NCBI GenBank assembly: GCA_019744885.1 | Contig: JAIETY010000143.1 | Location: forward strand, 1-44,003 | Origin: Sphingomonas sp. | Lineage (GTDB): Bacteria > Pseudomonadota > Alphaproteobacteria > Sphingomonadales > Sphingomonadaceae | Length of the DNA: 44,003 nt | Reading direction: 5' to 3' | Shown: piece by piece, positions 35,448 through 43,874 of the stretch | How positions within the stretch are numbered: the stretch's first letter is position 1 | Layout of the letters: each line of letters opens with the position of its first letter | The notes under the pieces: generated by a model | What the model was told of the DNA's origin: nothing | Databases searched by the model: none | Seen by the model: only the letters and a program-made list of their open reading frames with translations | Translations under genes and position numbers: made by a program

Positions 35448-37229
35448 ATGACATTTGGGCAATTTCAACGTTGGACGATCGTCATGGCATCGAATTGGGC
35501 CCCGCGGATTGACCGGTTCAACGGTCGGGCGGACACCATTGGTGCGGTAATTCGCCGGGTGCTGATCGCGATGCTGGGTATCCAGGCGATTCTGGCGCTG
35601 TCGCTGGTCATCGGTGCCTTTATTACGACCGGTACGGTCCGCCAGCTGATCGACGCTCGCCTGAAGCCAATCGCCGAATTGCAGCATGTCATGGACGGCT
35701 ATGCCGATTCGCTGGCGACCGCGCACAAGGTGGAAAGCGGCAACCTGACGGCAACGGGCGCGCTGACAGCGATTGCCGCATCACGGGCGACGATCCAGCG
35801 CAACTGGGCCAAATTCCGCCAGCATCCGATGGATTCGGCTTACCGCAAGGATATCAGCGACATCGTGGCGGCGCGGGGCAACGCCGATGGCGCGCTCGCC
35901 AAGCTCCAGTCGCTGCTGCAAGACGGGCACGTCGACCAGCTTGAGTTTTTCGTGAGCGGCCCGCTGTATGCGGCGACCGACCCGCTAAACGAAGCGACCC
36001 ATAGCTTGATGGACAAGCTGCGCGACGACGCGGCGGCGCAGCAGGGACTTGTCCGCTACCGCGTTTTCCGCACTTATGCGATCGTAGCGGTCGTGACGCT
36101 GCTGGCAATTCTGGTCGGCTGGTGGGGGATGCAAATCGTTGAACGCAGGATCATCCGGCCGCTTGCCGACATTGCCGTCGTTACACGAGATATCACCGAT
36201 GATCAGCTCGATGCTGCGATCCCCGGTCTTGATCGCAGCGACGAGATTGGCGATATCGCGCGCGCGCTCGCTTTTGCCCGCCAACGCTCAAAGGACGCGC
36301 GGCGGCTGTCGGACGAGTCGCGCCGGGTCGAGGAGGCGCTCCACCGCCGCGAAGTCGCCGAACATGCCGCCCGTGCCAAGCGCGCCGCCGATCTCGACCG
36401 GCTGTTCCGGATATTCGAGCGCGAGGCGGGCACCATCGTCGATTTGCTCAAATCGGCGGGGCCGAGCCTGCGCGAAACCGCTGGCACCATGTCGGGCGAA
36501 GCGACCGAGGCCGAGCATCATGCGCTCGCCACCGCAGCGGTTGCCGAACAAAGCGCGCGATCGGCACGCACGATCGCGCAATCCGCCGTCGCGCTGACCA
36601 CCGCGATCGACAACATCAGCAAGGCCGCCCGCGAATCGCGTGCCGGGGTTGGCACCGTGCGTGACCGCACGCTTGCGGGGCGCGATCAGGCAGAATCGCT
36701 CGGTGCGCTGGTGAGCGAAATTTCCTCGGTGCTCGATTTCATCGCCGGGCTGGCGGGCCAGACCAATTTGCTCGCGCTCAACGCCACGATCGAGGCGGCG
36801 CGCGCGGGGCCAGCGGGGCGCGGCTTTGCGGTGGTGGCTGAGGAAGTGAAGGGACTCGCACGCCAGACCCAGGCCGCGGCCGGCCGGATCGAGGGGCGCC
36901 TGTCCGCTGTCCGCGATGCGAGCGACACCGTGCTCGCCTCGATCGAATCGATCGACGGGCTGGTTGCGGGGCTCGACCGGTCGGCCAGCAACGTCGCCGA
37001 CGCGGTCGAGCAGCAGCGCGACATGACGCGCCGCATCGCGCTCGCGATCACCGAAGTCGAAGGCGGTACCGCCAATGCCGCCGCGAACATGCAATTGCTC
37101 CACAGCCGCGCCGAACGCGCGCGCGGCACCGCGAGCGACCTTGCCGGCACCGCCGACCGCGTCGCGAGCGCGGTCGATGCATTGCGTGGCCAGATCAACC
37201 AGCTGATCGCCGACGTGCGCGCGGCCTGA
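35448..37229 (+). CDS. Methyl-accepting chemotaxis protein
   Basis: An up to 593-residue transducer. There is a transmembrane helix near residues 33-60, a periplasmic sensor region (about 60-200) of the four-helix-bundle type, a second transmembrane helix near 206-226 ([21 protein letters not shown]), a HAMP linker ([17 protein letters not shown]) and a long cytoplasmic coiled coil. The signalling tip is [24 protein letters not shown], with [18 protein letters not shown] after it. It relays a periplasmic signal to CheA/CheW. No C-terminal CheR-binding pentapeptide is seen, and no che genes are nearby. The start is ATG 35448, or ATG 35484 twelve codons later; neither has a strong ribosome site. 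Confidence 0.92.
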   Translation: MTFGQFQRWTIVMASNWAPRIDRFNGRADTIGAVIRRVLIAMLGIQAILALSLVIGAFITTGTVRQLIDARLKPIAELQHVMDGYADSLATAHKVESGNLTATGALTAIAASRATIQRNWAKFRQHPMDSAYRKDISDIVAARGNADGALAKLQSLLQDGHVDQLEFFVSGPLYAATDPLNEATHSLMDKLRDDAAAQQGLVRYRVFRTYAIVAVVTLLAILVGWWGMQIVERRIIRPLADIAVVTRDITDDQLDAAIPGLDRSDEIGDIARALAFARQRSKDARRLSDESRRVEEALHRREVAEHAARAKRAADLDRLFRIFEREAGTIVDLLKSAGPSLRETAGTMSGEATEAEHHALATAAVAEQSARSARTIAQSAVALTTAIDNISKAARESRAGVGTVRDRTLAGRDQAESLGALVSEISSVLDFIAGLAGQTNLLALNATIEAARAGPAGRGFAVVAEEVKGLARQTQAAAGRIEGRLSAVRDASDTVLASIESIDGLVAGLDRSASNVADAVEQQRDMTRRIALAITEVEGGTANAAANMQLLHSRAERARGTASDLAGTADRVASAVDALRGQINQLIADVRAA

Positions 37230-37324
37230 CGTTCGGCTTGGCCGACGCAGCGCTGCGGCCAGGCCGTGGCGCTGTCCGTGCGCGGTCCAATTGTGGAAAT
37301 GAGACGAAAGCGGTAACGCGCGAC

Positions 37325-37939
37325 ATGCTCGACATACGGCTGTTCAAGTCCGCCGACCTCGACGCGCTGTACGCGATCTCGCTGGCGACCGGCCACGCGG
37401 GCGGCGATGCCGCGGATCTGTACAGCGACCCCAGGCTGATGGGGCATATCTACGCTGCGCCCTATGCGTTACTCGAACCAAGCTTTGCCCTTGTGGTGGA
37501 GGACGAGCACGGGGTTGCCGGGTTCGCGCTCGGGACGCCCGACACGGATAACTGGTCCGATCGCCTGGAAGACGCGTGGTGGCCCAACCTTCGCGCCGCC
37601 TACGCGGACCCGGGCGACGTCCCGGCGCCGGATTGGTCGGTCGATCAGCGGCGCATTTTCATGATTCACCACCCTCTTCGGACGCCGCTGTCGATTGTCG
37701 AACGTTATCCCGCCCATCTCCATCTCAATCTGTTGCCGCGTCTTCAGGGGCGAGGCATTGGCCGCCTGCTCTTCGCCGAATGGATTGCCCTTGCCGCCAG
37801 ATACGGCGTGGGGCCGATTCACGTAGGGGTTAACCGATTCAACCCCCGCGCCATTGGCTTCTGGTCAGCGCAGGATTTCAGGCCGCTGCCGAGCCCTGAC
37901 GGTACGCCGGAGCGGACGGTGTGGATGGGGCGACCATAG
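37325..37939 (+). CDS. GNAT-family acetyltransferase, related to the acetyltransferase-like domain of O-GlcNAcase
   Basis: A 204-residue acetyltransferase. It begins with IRLFKSADLDALYAISLATG, contains GGDAADLYSDPRLMGHIYAAPYALLEPSFALVVED, and has the acetyl-CoA loop LPRLQGRGIGRLLFAEW near residues 136-152 (RGxGxG type). The GHIYAAPY...E and HLHLNLLPRLQGRG pattern recalls bacterial relatives of the HAT-like domain of human OGA; this is from memory. The substrate is unknown. ATG 37325 starts the fold; an in-frame extension to 37238 has no homology. No strong ribosome site is seen. Confidence 0.85.
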   Translation: MLDIRLFKSADLDALYAISLATGHAGGDAADLYSDPRLMGHIYAAPYALLEPSFALVVEDEHGVAGFALGTPDTDNWSDRLEDAWWPNLRAAYADPGDVPAPDWSVDQRRIFMIHHPLRTPLSIVERYPAHLHLNLLPRLQGRGIGRLLFAEWIALAARYGVGPIHVGVNRFNPRAIGFWSAQDFRPLPSPDGTPERTVWMGRP

Positions 37940-37973
37940 GCCCGCGACGCTGTTCTCGACCATTCCCGTTCAC

Positions 37974-38007
37974 GGATTCGCGGCCTAAACAGGGCGCGGG
38001 CGAATCC
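37974..38007. repeat. Small inverted repeat upstream of the dienelactone hydrolase gene
   Basis: GGATTCGC (37974-37981) and GCGAATCC (38000-38007) are perfect inverted arms with an 18-base loop. They lie just before the GGGAG ribosome site of the hydrolase gene. This could be a leader hairpin, an operator or the end of the upstream transcript. Confidence 0.4.
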
Positions 38008-38021
38008 ACGGGAGAGCGGTA

Positions 38022-38702
38022 ATGGCGAACGGCACGATGACGCGGATGACGATGGACGATGGCGCCCAGGTCGCGGTCTATCATGTCGCGCCGCCGGGAA
38101 CGCGTCGGGCCGGGCTGGTGTTGGTGCAAGAGATTTTCGGCGTCACCGATCATATCCGCGACTTGTGCGACGAATATGCGCATGACGGTTTCGAAGTGCT
38201 GTCGCCCGCGCTGTTCGACCGCGAGCATCCGGGCTTCGAGGCCGAGTATAGCGGCGAGGATTTCGCGCGCGCGGTCCAGCTCGCGCGCGAACTCCACCCG
38301 TTCGACCAGAGCCTGAAGGACGTCCAGACCTGCATCGACAAGCTCAAGGCCGACGGACCGGTGTTCGTCGTCGGTTATTGTTACGGCGGGTCGATCGCCT
38401 GGCTGTCGACCACGCGGCTGACCGGGGTCGCGGCGGCATCGGCCTATTATGGCTCGCTGATCCCCGGCGCGTTGGAGGAGGAGCCCAAGGTGCCCGTGAT
38501 TGCGCATTTCGGTCGCCACGACACGGGCATCCCGATGGACGGCGTCGAGAAAGTCATCGCCAAAGATTGGCCCAACGCGACCGTTTACGTTTACGAAGCC
38601 GGGCACGGCTTCAATTCGGACCGGCGCAAGGATTATCACGAACCCAGCGCCGATCTCGCGCGCGAACGCACGCTTGAACTGTTCGAGGCGCACGGCGCTT
38701 AG
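38022..38702 (+). CDS. Dienelactone hydrolase family protein
   Basis: A 226-residue alpha/beta hydrolase. The nucleophile is Cys120 in GYCYGGS, with Asp167 (FGRHDTGIP) and His195 (EAGHGFN) completing the Cys-Asp-His triad of dienelactone hydrolases. VLVQEIFGVTDHIRD (residues 34-48) is the family's oxyanion-side motif with the conserved Glu. Members open lactone rings in chloroaromatic degradation or act as general carboxylesterases; no aromatic pathway genes are near, so the role is open. ATG 38022 has GGGAG about 7 bases upstream. Its last 4 bases overlap the end of the convergent XRE gene. Confidence 0.92.
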   Translation: MANGTMTRMTMDDGAQVAVYHVAPPGTRRAGLVLVQEIFGVTDHIRDLCDEYAHDGFEVLSPALFDREHPGFEAEYSGEDFARAVQLARELHPFDQSLKDVQTCIDKLKADGPVFVVGYCYGGSIAWLSTTRLTGVAAASAYYGSLIPGALEEEPKVPVIAHFGRHDTGIPMDGVEKVIAKDWPNATVYVYEAGHGFNSDRRKDYHEPSADLARERTLELFEAHGA

Positions 38703-38917
38703 ACGATTCCGCCTTCGCTTTCGAAATCGAGCAGGTCGCCCGGCTTGCAATCGAGCGCGTCGCACAGTTTCTCCAGCGTTTCGAAGCGCACGCCCTTCAC
38801 CTTGCCCGATCGCAGCAGCGACAGGTTGGTTTCGCTGATGCCGATGCGCTGGGCGAGTTCCTTGCTGCGCATCTTGCGGCGCGCGAGCATGACGTCGAGG
38901 GTGACGATGATCGGCAT
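38699..38917 (-). CDS. XRE/Cro-family regulator (YozG-like)
   Basis: A 72-residue helix-turn-helix protein, MPIIVTLDVMLARRKM then SKELAQRIGISETNLSLLRS and FETLEKLCDALDCKPGDLL, the compact Cro-like family seen next to DUF2975 genes. It probably represses its own operon. The ATG at 38917 overlaps the stop of the DUF2975 gene by one base (TGATG). The gene ends 4 bases inside the convergent dienelactone hydrolase gene. An inverted repeat over the operon promoter (39662-39691) is a candidate binding site. Confidence 0.9.
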   Translation of the reverse strand: MPIIVTLDVMLARRKMRSKELAQRIGISETNLSLLRSGKVKGVRFETLEKLCDALDCKPGDLLDFESEGGIV

Positions 38918-39417
38918 CAGACGATCTGCTCATTGTCGGCTTTGATCGCGGCGGCGATGGCCTGGACCCGACCGAGCAGCCGGATCGCGAGGCCCACGCC
39001 GATCAGCACGATCTGGGTGGTGATATAGGCGGCGGTGACCGCATCCATTTTGTCACTGGCCGGCCCGACGAACAGCGCCAGCACGCCGCTTGCCGTCAGC
39101 CAGTCCCCGAGCCGTCCGACCGCGCGCCCGCTTTCCGGCGTCAGCACCGCGCCGCTTTCATAGGCCTTGAACAGCCCGCGCGCCGTCCAAACCGCGCCAA
39201 GCAAGGCGACGCTCGGGAGCGAGCGCGCAGCGACCTCGCCGAGATGGGCGAGCGCCGCCATCGCGTCGGGCGTGCCGACGCTGAACAGTACGGTCTTGAT
39301 CGGGACATAAGTGACCTGGCTGAACAGCAGGAAACAGGAAATGCTGAACGCCCATTCAAAGGCCTTTTTCAGCGACCGGCTCTCGCGCTGCAGCGCGTCG
39401 ATTTGAGGCGTGGACAC
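38917..39417 (-). CDS. DUF2975 membrane protein
   Basis: A 166-residue protein with about four transmembrane helices (near residues 22-48, 65-80, 108-122 and 130-150 in order) and the DUF2975 segment GLFKAYESGAVLTPESGRAVGRLG, where the YExG and small polar loop are typical. Function is unknown; such proteins are regularly encoded beside a small XRE regulator. The start is GTG 39417, 6 bases after a strong AAGGAGG; a TTG one codon earlier is too close to it. It lies 11 bases after the small membrane-protein gene and is coupled to the regulator gene by a one-base overlap. Confidence 0.88.
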   Translation of the reverse strand: MSTPQIDALQRESRSLKKAFEWAFSISCFLLFSQVTYVPIKTVLFSVGTPDAMAALAHLGEVAARSLPSVALLGAVWTARGLFKAYESGAVLTPESGRAVGRLGDWLTASGVLALFVGPASDKMDAVTAAYITTQIVLIGVGLAIRLLGRVQAIAAAIKADNEQIV

Positions 39418-39428
39418 CAAAAGCCTCC

Positions 39429-39638
39429 TTAGCGTTCGCCGATGCGGACGAGCAGCACGACGCTGCCGACGGCGATTTCGGTGGAAATTATGAAGGGGGT
39501 GGATCGACCGATGGTCGGAGCGGTTGCGCGGTCGGTGCTCGACCAGCCAAGGATAAAGGCGGCGGCGACGAGCGTGGCAAGCGCACTGCGCTTTGCCGCC
39601 AACAAGGCATCGCGTAGAAGCGCGGGGCGAGATGGCAT
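39429..39638 (-). CDS. Small single-pass membrane protein
   Basis: A 69-residue protein with a basic N-terminus (MPSRPALLRDALLAAKRS), a transmembrane helix (ALATLVAAAFILGW) and a short, partly hydrophobic tail (STEIAVGSVVLLVRIGER). I chose ATG 39638 because AGGA lies 6 bases upstream; an ATG five codons earlier overlaps that site. It is the first gene of a three-gene operon with DUF2975 and XRE genes and has a near-consensus promoter about 40 bases upstream. Function is unknown. Confidence 0.7.
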   Translation of the reverse strand: MPSRPALLRDALLAAKRSALATLVAAAFILGWSSTDRATAPTIGRSTPFIISTEIAVGSVVLLVRIGER

Positions 39639-39661
39639 TGACGGTCCTTTCATTGATTCGC

Positions 39662-39691
39662 GTTTAATTTACGTGAAACATAAAGTTAAAC
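39662..39691. promoter_or_regulatory. Imperfect inverted repeat over the -10 region (candidate XRE operator)
   Basis: GTTTAATTTACGT and its imperfect mirror AT/AAAGTTAAAC span 39662-39691, with GTTTAA and TTAAAC as perfect outer arms. The site covers the -10 box and the predicted transcription start of the operon whose last gene is a Cro-like regulator. This is the expected place for autorepression. Confidence 0.4.
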
Positions 39692-39705
39692 AGCAAATAC
39701 GTCAA
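39677..39705 (-). promoter_or_regulatory. Sigma70-type promoter of the small-protein/DUF2975/XRE operon
   Basis: On the minus strand TTGACG (39705-39700) and TATGTT (39682-39677) are separated by exactly 17 bases in an unusually AT-rich stretch. Transcription should start near 39670, giving a leader of about 30 bases. Confidence 0.7.
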
Positions 39706-39846
39706 GAGATTTAATTTGCGCGCGGAGAGCGATGCGTCGCGACACCGATCAGCTTGAATCACGGCGCTTTTCCCTTGCCCGACGCGAATGAGTTTGACCG
39801 CAACACGCGGGATGTGGCGCCGATCGCACCCGCCTATATCGGGGGC

Positions 39847-40890
39847 ATGAACAGCACCCACACCCCCAGCCTCGATCAGGACGCCGCCTGGGCCGCGTTC
39901 GTCCGCCGCGACCGTGCCCAGGATGGCCGCTTCGTCGGCGCGGTTCGCACGACGGGCATTTATTGCAAGCCGAGCTGCGCCGCCCGCCACCCGAAACGCG
40001 AGAATGTCGAATTCTTCGCCGATCCGGCGGCGGCGCGCGCGGCGGGCTATCGCGCGTGTCTGCGCTGCAAGCCCGACGAAGTCGGTCGCGACCGCGTTGC
40101 GGTTGCCGAAGCGATCCGGCTGATCGAAGCGGCCGAGGACAGCTTGAACCTCGATCAGCTCGCAGGCCGCGTCGGCTATGCGCCGCACCATTTTCACCGC
40201 CTGTTCAAGCGCGCCACCGGCGTCACCCCCGCTGCCTATGCCCGGGGGCTGAAGGCCCGCGCCGCCGCCGAGGCTTTGACGAAGGAGAGCAACGTGACCG
40301 AAGCCATTTACGAAGCCGGTTATTCCGCCCCCAGCCGTTTCTACGAAAGCGCCGCCGCGCGGCTCGGCATGTCGCCCAGCGTCTGGCAACGCGGCGGGGC
40401 GGGGGTGACGATCCGCTGGACGATCGCCGAAACCAGCCTTGGCCCGCTGCTGATTGCCGCAACCGACAAGGGGCTGTGCCGCGTCGCGTTCGACGAAGAT
40501 GCCGACGCGCTGGTCAGCCGCTTCCCCAAGGCCGAAGTCGCGCCCGGCGGCACCGCGCTCGCCGATCTCGCCGCGCGCGTCGTCGCCAGTGTCGAAAGCC
40601 CCGACCGGCATCAGGATCTGCCGCTCGATGTCCAGGGCACAGCGTTCCAGGAGGCGGTGTGGCAGGCACTGCGGGCAACGCCTGCGGGCGAGACGCGGAC
40701 CTATTCGGAACTTGCGGCGATCGCCGGCAATCCCCGCGCGGTGCGGGCGGCGGGGACGGCGTGCGGCGCCAACCACCTTGCTGTCGTCATCCCCTGCCAC
40801 CGCGTGCAGCGGAGCGACGGCAGCATGGGCGGCTATGCCTATGGCATCGACCGCAAGATTGTCCTTCGGAACCGCGAAGGTGTCCAATGA
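39847..40890 (+). CDS. ada: Ada: DNA-repair methyltransferase and transcription activator
   Basis: A 347-residue bifunctional protein. The N-terminal zinc domain has Cys40, Cys44, Cys71 and Cys74 (GIYCKPSC and CLRC), where one Cys takes methyl groups from phosphotriesters. The AraC-type DNA-binding domain covers about 80-182, and the O6-methylguanine methyltransferase domain has acceptor Cys317 in PCHRV. It thus repairs alkylated DNA and, once methylated, activates its regulon. I chose ATG 39847; the frame is open to 39754 but the extension has no homology. The stop overlaps the next gene (ATGA), so that gene is probably part of the alkylation response. Confidence 0.95.
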   Translation: MNSTHTPSLDQDAAWAAFVRRDRAQDGRFVGAVRTTGIYCKPSCAARHPKRENVEFFADPAAARAAGYRACLRCKPDEVGRDRVAVAEAIRLIEAAEDSLNLDQLAGRVGYAPHHFHRLFKRATGVTPAAYARGLKARAAAEALTKESNVTEAIYEAGYSAPSRFYESAAARLGMSPSVWQRGGAGVTIRWTIAETSLGPLLIAATDKGLCRVAFDEDADALVSRFPKAEVAPGGTALADLAARVVASVESPDRHQDLPLDVQGTAFQEAVWQALRATPAGETRTYSELAAIAGNPRAVRAAGTACGANHLAVVIPCHRVQRSDGSMGGYAYGIDRKIVLRNREGVQ

Positions 40891-41357
40891 CGCATTTTAC
40901 GATCACCGGGCTCGACGCGAGCCCCTTTGCCGAGCTTTATGGTCTGTCCGGCGCAGCGCTGGCCGAGCGCGGGGTCGAGCGGATGACCGTCACCGCCAAG
41001 CCCGGCTTTCCCTGCCGGATCACGCTCGAAGACGCCGAGCCGGGCGAGCAGGTTTTGCTGCTCAACCACGAACATCTCGCGGTCGACACGCCTTATCGCC
41101 AGCGCCACGCGATTTTCGTGCGTGAAGGCGCCGAGGCGGCAGCGACCTTCACCGACGAAGTGCCTGAGCAGCTTGCGATCCGGCCACTGTCGGTGCGTGC
41201 TTATGACGCCACCGGCAATATGACCGATGCCGATCTGGTCGACGGGCGCGAGTTGCCTGCGCTGATCGACCGGCTGTTCGCCGATCCGTCGGTCGCGTTC
41301 CTGCACGCGCACAACGCCAAGCGCGGCTGTTTTGCGGCGCGGATCGATCGCGTTTGA
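40887..41357 (+). CDS. DUF1203 protein
   Basis: A 156-residue cytoplasmic protein of the DUF1203 family: ITGLDASPFAELYGLSG at the start, CRITLEDAEPGEQVLLLNHEH in the middle, and the C-terminal HAHNAKRGCFAARIDRV. The biochemical function is unknown. Its ATG overlaps the ada stop (ATGA), and AAGG lies about 7 bases upstream. Coupling to ada suggests a role in, or induction during, alkylation stress; this is inference from position. An out-of-phase open frame that extends upstream through ada is a shadow. Confidence 0.9.
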   Translation: MTHFTITGLDASPFAELYGLSGAALAERGVERMTVTAKPGFPCRITLEDAEPGEQVLLLNHEHLAVDTPYRQRHAIFVREGAEAAATFTDEVPEQLAIRPLSVRAYDATGNMTDADLVDGRELPALIDRLFADPSVAFLHAHNAKRGCFAARIDRV

Positions 41358-41395
41358 CCGGCCGAGCACGCATTCGCTTGTCAGTGTGAGCCCTG

Positions 41396-41417
41396 GTGCG
41401 TTAACTGACTAACGCAC
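41396..41417. promoter_or_regulatory. Perfect 8-bp inverted repeat just upstream of a ribosome binding site
   Basis: GTGCGTTA (41396-41403) and TAACGCAC (41410-41417) flank a 6-base loop, and the GGGGAGA ribosome site of the CPBP protease gene begins 2 bases later. It may be an operator or a leader hairpin that affects translation. Confidence 0.5.
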
Positions 41418-41432
41418 TGGGGAGAATGCCAC

Positions 41433-42341
41433 ATGACCGATTTGCCGTTATCGCCCGCCGCCGCGCCGAAGCGACGTCTGGCCATGGGCATCCTCCACTT
41501 CCCGATGACGCGACTCATCATCGGCATCGTGGCGTTCGTGATTGCCAGCATCGCCGCGAGCTTTGTCGCGCGGACGATCGATCCGTCGCATGCCGGCGTG
41601 CCGCGGGTCGCCGCTGCCACCGTCACCGCCGTGATCTTCATCGCGATCTATCTGGCCTTCACCACCTTCGTCGAGCGGCGCGGCAATGTCGAGTTCGCGC
41701 TGCGGGGGGCAGTGTCCGAGCTCGCCGCTGGTCTGGCGATCGGCGCCATTTTGTTTTCTATCGTCGTGGCGCTGATCTGGGCTTTGGGGGGCTATCAGGT
41801 CCTCAGCACCCGTGGCGCCGAAGTATTGGTGCCCGGTGTGGCGCTATCGATCGTTTCGGGCGTGACCGAAGAAATCCTGCTGCGCGGCCTGTTCTTCCGG
41901 CTGATCGAGGAATGGCTCGGCAGCTGGGCCGCGCTGCTGCTGTCGGCGGCGCTGTTCGGCGCGCTCCACCTCGGCAATCCCAATGCGTCGCTCCTCGCAG
42001 GGTTCGCGATTGCGCTGGAAGCGGGGATCATGCTCGCGGCAATCTACATGGTTACGCGGCGGCTTTGGGCGGCGATTGGTGTGCACGCCGCATGGAACTT
42101 CACCCAGGGCGGCATTTATGGCATTGCGATTTCGGGCAACGACACGCCCGGTCTGCTTGTCCCGCGCATCACCGGATCGGAGCTGCTGACCGGCGGCGCC
42201 TTCGGTGCCGAGGCATCGCTGCCGGCGATGCTGGTCGCCACCGCCTTCGGCATTGGCGTGGTGGCTTATGCGGCCCGGCGCGGCCAGATCATCGCGCCGT
42301 CATGGGTGCGCCACCGTCACTTGGCCGCGGCGCACTCATAA
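41433..42341 (+). CDS. CPBP-family intramembrane metalloprotease
   Basis: A 302-residue membrane protein with about eight hydrophobic helices. The three CPBP (Abi/Rce1-like) motifs are present: EEILLRG with Glu146, Glu147 and Arg151; FGALH with Phe175 and His179; and HAAWN with His218 and Asn222. Family members cleave prenylated or other membrane substrates, act in bacteriocin immunity or process peptides. ATG 41433 has GGGGAGA about 7 bases upstream. The last 25 bases overlap the 3-prime end of the convergent serine protease gene. Confidence 0.92.
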   Translation: MTDLPLSPAAAPKRRLAMGILHFPMTRLIIGIVAFVIASIAASFVARTIDPSHAGVPRVAAATVTAVIFIAIYLAFTTFVERRGNVEFALRGAVSELAAGLAIGAILFSIVVALIWALGGYQVLSTRGAEVLVPGVALSIVSGVTEEILLRGLFFRLIEEWLGSWAALLLSAALFGALHLGNPNASLLAGFAIALEAGIMLAAIYMVTRRLWAAIGVHAAWNFTQGGIYGIAISGNDTPGLLVPRITGSELLTGGAFGAEASLPAMLVATAFGIGVVAYAARRGQIIAPSWVRHRHLAAAHS

Positions 42342-43825
42342 ACCAGCCATTCGTCGGGCTGCGGCGGCAGCGCGTCGCGGATCGCGGCCTGTTGCTGCGC
42401 CAGCTTCTGACGGGTGGGTTCGTCGGGCGTGCACGCCTTGATCGTCACGCTCGACCGCAGCCGCCGCGCCTGTTCCATCGCGCTCGCGCTCAGCAGATAG
42501 CGGCTTTCGGTGTAGACGCGCTCGGCTGGGCGATATTCGAGGATCGACACGGTCTGCTCTTCGGCGGGGACGAGAATGCGTTCCCAGCGGCTGCCATTTT
42601 CGACATATTGGGTGCGCGTGTTGACACACCCATCCTTGCCCCAGTCGATCGTGACATCGCCGGGAGTCGAGGTGTTGATGCGGCTGCGTTCGGGCGCGAT
42701 GTGGCAGAGCAGCTTGCCCTCGACGGCCGGGGTCGGCCCGCTCGGCGCGGTGGCGGCAGCAGGCAGCGCGACGGTCACCTCGCCAAAGGGGCGAACGAAG
42801 AACAGCACCACCGCGCTCAGCATCAGCACCACGCCGCCGCCGAGTGCCCAAAGCGCCAGCCGCCGCGCCCCGCGCGTCGCGAGCAGCCCGGCGCCGCTCA
42901 GGGCGAGCGAGCCGAGCACCAGCAGCAAGGTCGCGCCGCCGATGAAATTCTCGCGCGTGCGCGCCTGATCCTGCCGCGCGCGCTCGATCGCGGCGCTCCG
43001 CTTTTCGGCAGCTTCCGCCGCCGCTGCCTGCGCCGCTTGCGCTTCGCGGTCAGCGCGCTGGGCGGCGGTTTCCTTGTCCTGTTCCAGCCGCTGGGCAATG
43101 CTCGTGCACGGCGCGCCGGTGGTGGCATAGGGTTGCTTGGCGTCGCGCAAAAAGGCGGCAAGCTCGGTATCGGCAATCGCGAAGCCGAAGCTCGAATCGC
43201 CGTCTTCAGTGCGCGTGATCGCCGAATTGACGCCGATCACCCGACCGCACTGGTCGAGCAGCGGTCCGCCCGAATTGCCGCGCGCGATGCTCGCGGTGTG
43301 GAGCAGCACATCGACCCCCGATATCGCGCGCCGCCCGGCAAAACCGCCCTGCGAGCGCACCGGCATCAGCGGGCGGATATAGTCGGCGGCGGACTGGGCG
43401 GTCGCAAGATCGACATTGCCCGGATAGCCGAGTGCAATCACCGTCTCGCCGTCGGTAACCGGGCCGGGATAGACGGTCAGCGGCGGCAATTGCGTGCCGG
43501 TGAATTCGATCAGCGCCAGGTCGCGCTGCGCATCATAAGCAATCAGCTTGCCGCGATAGCTTTTGGCGCCTTCGGAAGGCACGATACCGATGACGACATT
43601 GTCGGGATAGCGCGCCGCGAGCTCGACGACATGCGCGTTGGTAACGATCCGGTTCGGCGCCACCGCGAGGCCGCTGCCGTGCCCAAAGCCGACGATCTGT
43701 CCCTCCGCCGACGCGATCGTGACGACGCGCACTACGCCGCGCCCCGCCGCCGAAATGTCGTCGGCGCGCGCGGGGGCGGCGAGGCCGATCAGCAGGGCGA
43801 TCAAGAGCAGGAAGCGCGTCATCAT
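42317..43825 (-). CDS. Membrane-bound trypsin-like serine protease with coiled coil
   Basis: A 502-residue protein. The signal peptide (MMTRFLLLIALLIGLAAPARA) is followed by a trypsin/HtrA-type protease domain with triad His65 (TNAHVV), Asp102 (RDLALIEF) and Ser185 (GNSGGPLL). A charged Ala/Glu/Arg coiled coil spans 243-293, and two transmembrane helices lie near 295-317 and 322-345. A C-terminal domain of about 150 residues with three or four cysteines follows. There is no PDZ domain, so it is not a standard DegP. The protease faces the periplasm. The start is ATG 43825 or the next ATG (43822), with GAGG 3 and 6 bases upstream. Its 3-prime end overlaps the CPBP gene by 25 bases. Confidence 0.88.
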   Translation of the reverse strand: MMTRFLLLIALLIGLAAPARADDISAAGRGVVRVVTIASAEGQIVGFGHGSGLAVAPNRIVTNAHVVELAARYPDNVVIGIVPSEGAKSYRGKLIAYDAQRDLALIEFTGTQLPPLTVYPGPVTDGETVIALGYPGNVDLATAQSAADYIRPLMPVRSQGGFAGRRAISGVDVLLHTASIARGNSGGPLLDQCGRVIGVNSAITRTEDGDSSFGFAIADTELAAFLRDAKQPYATTGAPCTSIAQRLEQDKETAAQRADREAQAAQAAAAEAAEKRSAAIERARQDQARTRENFIGGATLLLVLGSLALSGAGLLATRGARRLALWALGGGVVLMLSAVVLFFVRPFGEVTVALPAAATAPSGPTPAVEGKLLCHIAPERSRINTSTPGDVTIDWGKDGCVNTRTQYVENGSRWERILVPAEEQTVSILEYRPAERVYTESRYLLSASAMEQARRLRSSVTIKACTPDEPTRQKLAQQQAAIRDALPPQPDEWLVYECAAAK

Positions 43826-43874
43826 GTTCCTCAGGCGCGAACTCTCTGGTCTGTCGGGCAATCGCGAAGTGGGT

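Noticed and set aside
39963..40886. Long upstream extension of the DUF1203 frame through ada
   Set aside because: The extension is out of frame within ada and Arg/Pro/Ser-rich, whereas the conserved DUF1203 start coincides with ATG 40887 overlapping the ada stop.
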